From Russula earlei (lineage: Eukaryota > Basidiomycota > Agaricomycetes > Russulales > Russulaceae): a DNA stretch of 14,754 bases. The stretch's first letter is position 1, and each line of letters opens with the position of its first letter. Location of the stretch: the NCBI GenBank assembly GCA_025769875.1, contig JAGFNK010001114.1, positions 1-14,754 of the forward strand, read 5' to 3'. Below the pieces are notes generated by a model. It searched no databases. It was not told the origin of the DNA and was given only the letters and a program-made list of their open reading frames with translations. Both the position numbers and the translations under genes were made by a program. Positions 8,793 through 14,754 of this stretch are shown here, one piece after another.

Positions 8793-9377
8793 TACCCTCA
8801 TCCACTACTCACTAAGAAAGACGCATTCCTCTTTCAAGACACTCTCAGACACACCAAGGCTGTTGATGAAGCACTATGATTAGAGGACAACCTGACTCTA
8901 ACAGCCAAGGTGTATCACTACTGACACATAGTCAAGGAAACTCAAGAATATGCTAAGAAACTAGCAGACATGCACAGGACCTTCCATGACTTTCTATGGG
9001 AGATCAGAGACTCGGAGATGCACCTAGCTAAGGCTAGCACTGTCAAAAGGATTGAACCACATATCCTTTTCCAAACCTTCCCCCAACTCACCCACCATGT
9101 GCTAAATGATGCCAGAGAAGCAATCATGGACCTCTGGTATCAATTCTCCCCTTGCACTGATGACATATGTCTATGGTGCAAAGATCCACACCATGATATG
9201 CATGACTGTGCACAGATAGTGACCTGCATCCTTTGCAACTGTAAAGGACATCTTATGGAGTGGTGTAGGTTTCCTCACAAGCGATGCAAACCTGATTGTC
9301 AGTGTCAGGTCCCCAGAGACCAACTTCACTTTCACACCCATGCCTGTTCCTCAACCATACGCCCTTACTTGGGCTAA
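8793..9377 (+). pseudogene. Gypsy-1 downstream ORF, 3' part with two CCHC zinc knuckles
   Basis: This continues the frame that breaks at 1009; removal of copia and one ACCCT copy joins the two in register, giving about 410 codons in all. The part here starts with a charged, probably alpha-helical region and has in-frame TGAs at 8877-8879 and 8922-8924; the stretch from 8970 to the TAA at 9375-9377 is fully open. Two canonical CX2CX4HX4C knuckles stand in tandem, CLWCKDPHHDMHDC and CILCNCKGHLMEWC, followed by another Cys/His cluster (CRFPHKRC). Such knuckles bind single-stranded nucleic acid in Gag nucleocapsids and related proteins. The polypurine tract and 3' LTR start only about 10-20 bases after the stop. 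Function is inferred from the motifs; no closer homology is claimed. Confidence 0.75.
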
Positions 9378-9387
9378 AGACCCTGAC

Positions 9388-9397
9388 AAGGGGATAA
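9388..9397 (+). promoter_or_regulatory. Gypsy-1 polypurine tract
   Basis: AAGGGGATAA directly before the LTR start TGTCAC, about 10 bases after the stop of the downstream CCHC ORF. The purine tract followed by TG is the standard layout before a 3' LTR. Confidence 0.7.
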
Positions 9398-9495
9398 TGT
9401 CACAAGAACTGGCTACTTGGTAACGGACCAGCAACTGGGACAGCCCTACCTGGACTTCACCTTGCATCTGACTCATTTATTATGACTTGCTTACC

Positions 9496-10432
9496 TGTCA
9501 TGAACCATTCTCCGCAGAGGGCCCTTGAAGGACATTCCTTATGAGAGGAAACCCAGCCTCTATGGTGTCACCCTGTTCACTCTAGCAAAAGGGGTGAGTA
9601 GAGGTGTTCACAATATCGCGTGCCAATGCGTGCGTGAGCAATTCTCAGCACAATCGACATACAGCAAGCCCCACTTAATGGCAATCCTTTTAGCAATAAA
9701 GGACAGTATCAGGGCCTTCCTAAGGACCCTTTAGGACGACTCTAGGTGCCCTACAATAAGCACTGACACAGTATCAAAGACCCTACAACGTGTTATTAGA
9801 CTAACTCTAATAACTATAGAACGAACTATAAGCCAATACTAAGGACCTTAATAGAAGTATTAGGGTCGACTCTAAGGACCCTAATAGAACTATATAAGGG
9901 GCCTTATAAGATAACACTATTCCCTAAAGCAAACTACAAGTCCTCAAATGACCAGCCCTAAACTAACTCTCAGAAAATGAATCAGGTGCTTGCATGTGTA
10001 CTAAAGCAGTGAACACATGGACAGTGAAGGCTCTTACTCATCAAGAGAAGCCTTCTTACTCATCAGCTGACTGAGCATGACTGAGCATGCTCAGTAAGCA
10101 CACTCCAACTTCTTACTCATCACACTATTGTGCTTGATAACAAGGTTATGACTTGTTCCCTATTTAGCAGTTCTCTTGTAGTATATAAGCGCTCAATAAA
10201 GTAACAGACAGTCCTCAGACTGTCCATTTGTTTATGGCACTCTCTATCCCCTTGTGACCATTCTGGCCTCTTCCCTGCATACCTGCTCAACTCTACCAGT
10301 AACTATACCCCTTTGGTATTTGTTACTGCTTTGGACTCTGCTCCTTGCCCACACCATCTTAGACATCTATTGACTCGTCTTCGAGCTTACTCCTCACTCT
10401 TGAACTGGATAGTTCAACAGTGAGTCTTGACA
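9496..10432. mobile_element. Solo LTR C (937 bp), inserted in gypsy-1 3' LTR
   Basis: Perfect 5-bp duplication TTACC at 9491-9495 and 10433-10437. Same orientation as B and clearly more diverged from it than A is. It is shorter mainly because about 26 bp are missing near 10250, between two short ATCCC repeats that survive in B. Many CpGs of B are TpG or CpA here. It cuts the 3' LTR of gypsy relic 1 into 9398-9495 and 10438 onward. Confidence 0.9.
10066..10099. repeat. Conserved hairpin in solo LTR C, one mismatch
   Basis: Equivalent of the A and B hairpins. One arm base differs (10069), leaving 10 perfectly paired inner base pairs and the same 6-nt loop as B. Confidence 0.7.
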
Positions 10433-10519
10433 TTACCCATGGCTTGTGTTTATAATGACTCCTACTTGTGCCCACCCCCAATTGACTGTACTACTATTTG
10501 ATATAGTAGAATACTTATG

Positions 10520-10565
10520 TATAAAAGACCTCTTGTTGAAGAGAACAAGCTCTAGGCTTGTTCTC
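10520..10565 (+). promoter_or_regulatory. Gypsy-1 LTR TATA box and start-site hairpin
   Basis: TATAAAAG (10520-10527) is followed at 10541-10565 by a perfect 10-bp-arm stem (GAGAACAAGC and its complement) with a 5-nt loop TCTAG. If transcription starts about 25-30 bases after the TATA box, the hairpin lies at or very near the RNA 5' end. The position is seen; the role is inferred. Confidence 0.5.
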
Positions 10566-10784
10566 CTGTGAATTTCACTGGTTTACCCCTCAGGATCTGT
10601 CTGCCTTTGAGCCTTCAAGCTCACTGTCTGAAACTTCTTCTATTGCTTTGTCCTCCGGACATGAAGACAATACAATAGAGTCCCCTCTCCACAGTACACA
10701 CTAGTTCTAGCTGTGTTGTCATCAAGATCCCCAAATCTCACAAGAACTTGTCATCTCGCTTGACTCTGTTGTGCTTGTCTCACA

Positions 10785-11864
10785 TGTGAAATGATTTGTC
10801 AACAACACTGCCCCCAGTTGGTGACAAGGCCAGTGATGATGAGGGATATGGATTATTACTGTAACTACTACAATGTCTTCCATAGAGTCCCACAAAATGT
10901 TGGTGGTTTTCCAACTCTGTTTGTGCACAAGGTGCTCTTTGATTCATGTGGTGAGCTCAGATGTGGTGCCCTCGATCAAGAGCTTGAGTGCACCTGCAAT
11001 GATCATGAGGTCTTGCACTTGTATGATGGAAACAAGTGGTCAAAAACTTTTGAGACAGTGCCCATACTAATCCATATGGCATAGGCAGCATCCTCAGCAG
11101 CTTTCTCAGTGCATTTTTTTGGTTTCTTGTCTCTCCCAGATAATTTATGTTCATTCCTCTGCTTCAAATGCCTCCTTCAGCTAAGGATGCATCACACACT
11201 GTATCAGGGCAGGTAGTTGGCCACCTAAACCAATGCAATGCTTTATGTGAGCCAAGAACATATTTTGAATGTTTCGATGGATTAGAAGGGTGGACAAATA
11301 TCTTAGGATGATGCTATAAGACAGCCATAATGTTAGAGTGCATTGTTGTCATGCTATGAATATTTTTGCAAGGCAACTGCTAAACAGAGAAAATCAATGA
11401 TCTTGACCACCTGTGGGAATCTTTGCCATTGACTCCTACCCCCACTCCAGAATGCTAATTTCTTTTTTCTTTCTGAATGTTCTAATGCATTGATTTCCTT
11501 CAAACTTTGGGAGCATATCAATATGTAAGTAGTCTTACAATATTTCAAGTATTTGTGGTATCTGATAGTTTTACATGCCTAGAATTTTGATGTCTCTGCT
11601 GTCCTGCCTTGGTCTCAATCTCACCAGCTTCCATCCTTGATAGATCCTCAATCCTTCCATCCAGTGTCTCTGTCATGGTAATGAGCCATGTCAGTTCTCA
11701 AGCCTGAAGTCAAGTTGATAGTAAAGTGTGTTTCAAGAAATGGGCTGGTTCCCATTGTAATGAGTAAGGATCCCTGCAGCAGTCAAAGTCTTTTATGCTA
11801 AACAGGTTATGGCCAATAGACCCTTCCTAGTACGACTCGGTCCATTGAGAAGCTAGGGTAAGTT
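10785..11864. other. Unassigned spacer between the two gypsy elements
   Basis: About 1.1 kb with no convincing gene, RNA or repeat. It is somewhat AT-rich and all frames are broken often. One minus-strand frame over roughly 11010-11190 is open for about 60 codons and Lys-rich (for example SGRDKKPKKCTEKAAEDAA), so part of it may be a decayed coding relic. A 98-codon + frame at 10791-11084 has no recognisable motif. The edges depend on the uncertain LTR ends on both sides. Confidence 0.5.
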
Positions 11865-12541
11865 TGTAATGGGATAGACTAGGGCTGGTTCCACTAGCTA
11901 TATGCATTCAAGTCTGTCGTAGACCTTGAAGATGCAGAGAGAGGAAGGTATGTCTTGAAGGAGGAGAGCTCTTCTCAGTAGAGTGAAGAGAGACTCTTAG
12001 GGGAGGAAGGGAGAGGCAAAGAGTAGATGGTGGATGGTGTATGTGTGTGAAGAGTTGATGAAATGGAGAGGTGGATGTGGTTTGAGGATTAGGAGTGGTG
12101 TGGGTTGCAGGCAAATATGTTGGACAAGAGTAGGTTGGATTCTACAAGAGACCAAGCTTAGGGCTTTGGTCAAAAAGTACTGAGCTGGAGAAGCGCAGCA
12201 ATAGCTGTGCTTTGACTGTGCTACTAGTATAGTAGGAGTCATAATAAGTAGGAGTCATAGAAATGAGGCCATGAATGAGTCAGAACCAAGTGACTGTGCT
12301 GCACAGTAAGTGCGCAGCATTGCACAGTCAAACTTGTGAAGTAAGTATAAAAGGAAAGAGAACCAAACAAAGGGAAAGTAACAGCAATCCAGTGTTACCT
12401 GGACGTGTATGGATCACATGATAACACAAAAGAGATCACAAGACATAAGAGATCACAAGACCAGTAAGTAAAGGGATGTATGAAGGCAAGCAGTCCATAG
12501 CAAATGGTAAGAAGTAAATGTAAAAGGAAAATATTGTAACA
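11865..12541 (-). repeat. Gypsy-2 3' LTR (left end approximate)
   Basis: On the minus strand it starts TGTTACAATA right after the polypurine tract. The other end is uncertain: ATTACA ends are possible at 11865 (677 bp) or 11756 (786 bp). It contains TATGACTCCTACTT, also found in similar form in the gypsy-1 LTR (around 10456), a faint sign of common origin. No convincing TATA box is seen on its own strand; the TATAAAAGG near 12346 reads on the + strand. Confidence 0.6.
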
Positions 12542-12551
12542 TCACCCCCCC
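12542..12551 (-). promoter_or_regulatory. Gypsy-2 polypurine tract
   Basis: Seven G residues then TGA on the minus strand, immediately before TGTTACA. It lies about 10 bases past the stop of the downstream ORF, the same spacing as in gypsy-1. Confidence 0.75.
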
Positions 12552-12561
12552 ATCAAGGCCC

Positions 12562-13749
12562 CTAGAAGTGAGAATGACGATAAGGCCGACCTACTTTCCT
12601 CCAAGGTTGGTCCGACTTTGCAGATTGTACCCTTTTTCTTTGATGATCTCCTCTGTTGGGACAGTTTGGTCGAATGTGCCCCAGTTCACTGCAATGAAAG
12701 CAGGATTTTCTGCAGTGATGGGAGGAGATTTGTGGGAGTCTGGGAGTGTTGGATGAGAACGATGAACCAGAGAGTCAGAAGGAGTTGGTGGAGGAAGACG
12801 AATCAAGTTGCATAAGTTCCTGTAGGCAACTACCATCTTCTTCTTCATCTGGTCTGTCTTGCCACCTGAGGTTGAGGGTAACCCAATTGAGAGTATTGGC
12901 AGTGGCAAGGGTTTGTTTGACTTTTTGGAGGTGGCTTTGATGTTTGAGTATTTGGGCGAAGAGGAGGTATATGGTTTGTCTCCTTTTGAGGATCTCCACC
13001 ATCCTGTACCTGTATGACTTGACTCCAGCTGTAAGGGAGGGGTCATTCTCGTCATCAACAGCCCTGGAGACGAAGTTGGTGTAAGGTTGGTCAGAGAGGA
13101 GCATGTCCCATTGCTCCTCGTTGGGGACTGAGATGGGCCAGGCGGTGGGGATTGGTGTGAATACTCAAGAGAAAATGGGGGCTCCCTTGCCAAGGGTAGC
13201 ATGGATGAGGGGTTCTGGTCGGGCCTCCAGTTCGATGAGAAACCAGTTAGCCCTGTACATGACCCCTCCAGGGTATTCAGGGACTGTGAAGTCAATGAGG
13301 GGGTAGTCTGAGGAGGGGATCCAGTCTGGGCTAGGTTGTGGGAGGCAAGGCACGTCAAATAATTTGGCAGCCTCAAATTGTTCAGCAAGGGAGAATGGGG
13401 ATGGAGTGAGTGTTGGGGAAAAGTTAAGTCCCAAGGCATTGCACTCAGATCCAAGAAGGGTTGAGGAGAGGGAGATGGAAGGTGAAAGAGGGGAGAGACA
13501 GACTCGGGCAGCGGTGTCATTGTCATTCTCATCGCACTCGTAGGCAGGGGGATTCTTGAAGGGTAAGGACCTTCTTGCCAGTTGGGGAGTGGGGGAGGTG
13601 ATGGCATCGACATCAGCATAGGACAGTGTTGGGGAAGGGTAGGTGAGAATGGGGGAGGCACAAGTGGGGACTAGGGATGAGGGACAGTAGGCAGGGGATG
13701 AGTAGGTTGGGACAGGTGAGGATGGAATATAAACTGGGGATTGAGACAT
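12562..13749 (-). pseudogene. Gypsy-2 downstream ORF with C-terminal CCHC zinc knuckle
   Basis: About 395 codons, starting 120 bases after the chromodomain stop. ATG 13749 is chosen for the Ser/Pro-rich sequence that follows; ATG 13821 in frame would add 24 mostly hydrophobic residues. The product has a Ser/Pro-rich N-terminal 150 residues, an acidic and basic middle (KSYRYRMVEILKRRQ and a long helical, Gln/Leu-rich part), then one canonical CX2CX4HX4C knuckle, CFHCSELGHIRPNC, and a basic tail ending at TAG 12562-12564. TGA stops at 13165-13167 and 12775-12777 interrupt it. Its size and domain order match the gypsy-1 downstream ORF. It is likely a Gag-like nucleic-acid-binding protein; family unknown. 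Confidence 0.7.
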
Positions 13750-13869
13750 TGGCAGTAATGAGAAGAGGTAGAGTTTGAAAGTGAAGAAGGTGAGGAAGGA
13801 GTTTGGTGGATGAGATGGCAAGCAAGTTGTAGAAGATGCTCTGCCATCTCAAGTTCTGGAGGAGGGTTT

Positions 13870-14754
13870 TTATACATGAGCTTGTCCACCCACAGGGGAA
13901 TTTGTCTTTGAGTTCAAGTATTCTTTGAGAAGAGCTGGAGCATGAAGGTCAGCAGAATTGACCCATGAGCACTCCAAAACCAGGTATCCTTCCCAATGAA
14001 CAAGGTATTGTGTCCTGCCTTGGTACTTTCTGTCTCTGATGATAGCAGCAATTTCATACTCTTCTACTCCTTGTACAATGTCAGGTGGTGGTCAGGTAAA
14101 AGCTTTGCCATATGCCCCTGTTTCAGTGAATGGCATGAGAAGATCCACATGAAACACATTGTGGATTTTCATTGATGGGGGCAATTTGATGTGATATGCC
14201 ACTGGTGTGATTTGTTTTATCACTTCAAATGGTCCATATTGCCAAGGGACAAGCTTCTTTGATGGGGCCTTAACCACAAGATTACATCCATCCAGCCACA
14301 CCAGTTGTCCTTCTTCGAGCTTTCTTGGTTCTTCTGATGGTTTAATGCATTTCAGAAGTTGTTCCTGTGCCCTGGATCATACCTGTTCCATAATTTTGAG
14401 ATGAGTTTCAGCCTCAGGAACAGATATGTCTATTGTAGTCCATTTGGCAGTTGGATTGAAACCAATGAGAAGTTCATGTGATGTGTGCCTAGTGCCTTCA
14501 TGTCACCAAGTATTGTGAGCAAACTCAGCAATAGGAAGTAGTGTGTGCCAATCATTTTGCCATCCATTTATGAATTCCCTTAGGTAAGTTTCTATCCAAA
14601 GGTTCATCCACTCGGTTTGTCCATCCGTGCATGGGTGGAAGGCGGTGCTCAAATTTTGTTTGATCCCTGTGGCTTTACAGATGGCCCTGGTGAAGTTTCC
14701 TTTGAAATGGGGGTCCCTGTCAGAGATGATTCTCTTGGGAATTCCAAACCATGG
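13870..14754 (-). pseudogene. Ty3/gypsy pol C-terminus: integrase core and chromodomain (relic)
   Basis: Read from the right edge, the frame begins in the integrase core with ISDRDPHFKGNF (second catalytic Asp), followed by FHPCTDGQTEWMN, where the family normally has HPQTDGQTERVN with the catalytic Glu. The C-terminal region shows LVWLDGCNLV, the GPFEV motif and LPPSMKIHNVFH. The chromodomain follows with EEYEIAAI, YLVHWEGY and CSWVN, ending at TAA 13870-13872. In-frame TGAs are at 14503-14505, 14377-14379 and 14092-14094; the last is at exactly the residue where the gypsy-1 copy also has TGA. The gene is partial at the window edge and not functional. Confidence 0.9.

Larger units (their letters stand above)
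1..10784 (+). mobile_element. Ty3/gypsy chromovirus relic 1, 3' half, with nested insertions
   Basis: This is the 3' portion of a chromodomain Ty3/gypsy retrotransposon, cut by the left window edge. In order it has integrase C-terminus plus chromodomain (1-297), a downstream CCHC-knuckle ORF (362-1009 and 8793-9377), a purine tract (9388-9397) and a 3' LTR from 9398. It is interrupted by a copia element (1010-8787) and by solo LTR C (9496-10432). Removing copia plus one ACCCT copy takes out 7,783 bases and brings the two ORF halves into the same frame. All in-frame stops are TGA, so the copy is dead. The right end is uncertain: TG...CA ends are possible at 10721, 10753 or 10784, and no duplication can be checked because the 5' end lies outside the window. 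Confidence 0.85.
9398..10784 (+). repeat. Gypsy-1 3' LTR, interrupted by solo LTR C
   Basis: Starts TGTCACAAG after the polypurine tract. Without solo LTR C and one TTACC it would be about 415-445 bp. It has TATAAAAG at 10520-10527, with a hairpin just after it. The right end is not fixed: candidate CA ends are 10721, 10753 and 10784. A partial echo of the LTR start (CTCACAAGAACTTGTC, 10738 onward) lies in this zone. No second LTR is available for comparison. Confidence 0.65.
11865..14754 (-). mobile_element. Ty3/gypsy chromovirus relic 2, 3' half
   Basis: A second chromodomain gypsy element on the minus strand, cut by the right window edge. Order on its own strand: integrase core and chromodomain (14754-13870), downstream CCHC ORF (13749-12562), polypurine tract (12551-12542), 3' LTR (12541 to about 11865). 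It has the same gene layout as relic 1 but is clearly diverged from it: the chromodomains align, while the downstream ORFs and LTRs do not align over any long stretch by eye. All five in-frame stops are TGA. Confidence 0.85.

Noticed and set aside
10791..11084. 98-codon + strand open frame in the spacer
   Set aside because: No domain, start context or composition supports a gene, and the minus strand looks at least as protein-like.
12340..12356. TATAAAAGG on the + strand in the gypsy-2 LTR
   Set aside because: The element reads on the minus strand, as shown by pol, the CCHC ORF and the polypurine tract, so this cannot be its TATA box.
12591..13661. 356-codon minus-strand open frame, longer than the fragments I chose
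   Set aside because: It overlaps the gypsy-2 downstream ORF in another frame, is monotonously Pro/Ser/Leu-rich and lacks the CCHC knuckle. The chosen frame has knuckle, charged helices and only TGA breaks. The openness is probably a composition effect.
1..14754. CRISPR arrays, rRNA, tRNA genes, bacterial operons or host genes
   Set aside because: No spaced repeats, no RNA gene signature (the tRNA-like bases at 8391-8402 are the primer-binding site) and no non-transposon protein were seen.

Overview
This window contains no convincing host gene. It is a nest of degenerate LTR retrotransposons, of the kind typical of repeat-rich euchromatin or heterochromatin in a filamentous fungus. A basidiomycete (Agaricomycetes) is the best guess, because of the two chromodomain Ty3/gypsy elements and the single-ORF copia element. 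I cannot name the genus from sequence alone, and the species inference is weak.

Layout. (1) A Ty3/gypsy chromovirus on the + strand enters from the left edge. It shows the integrase C-terminus and chromodomain (1-297), then a separate downstream ORF of about 410 codons with a Pro/Ser-rich N-terminal part and two CCHC zinc knuckles near its C-terminus (362-1009 plus 8793-9377), a polypurine tract and a 3' LTR (9398 to about 10784). (2) A complete-structure Ty1/copia element on the - strand (1010-8787; LTRs of 386 and 385 bp; 5-bp target duplication ACCCT) is inserted in that downstream ORF. It has an initiator-tRNA-Met-half primer-binding site, one gag-pol frame, two single-base frameshifts and a mutated integrase aspartate. 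(3) Three solo LTRs of one other family, 937-964 bp, each flanked by its own perfect 5-bp duplication, landed later: A (1507-2470, AAGAT) and B (4856-5818, TGAGC) inside the copia element, and C (9496-10432, TTACC) inside the gypsy 3' LTR. (4) About 1.1 kb of unassigned sequence follows. (5) A second, diverged Ty3/gypsy chromovirus on the - strand runs off the right edge: 3' LTR (about 11865-12541), polypurine tract, downstream ORF with a CCHC knuckle (12562-13749), and chromodomain-integrase (13870-14754).

Nesting order read from the duplications: gypsy-1 is oldest, copia inserted into it, then solo LTRs A and B inserted into copia; C inserted independently into gypsy-1. Removing each insertion with one copy of its duplication puts the interrupted reading frame back in register in all three coding cases, which strongly supports the model.

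The most interesting points are: both gypsy elements carry a CCHC-knuckle ORF downstream of pol; every in-frame stop I found inside the decayed gypsy genes is TGA; copia LTR differences are almost all CpG transitions; and the copia LTR and the otherwise different solo-LTR family share a fixed-spacing 64-bp block upstream of a possible TATA box.
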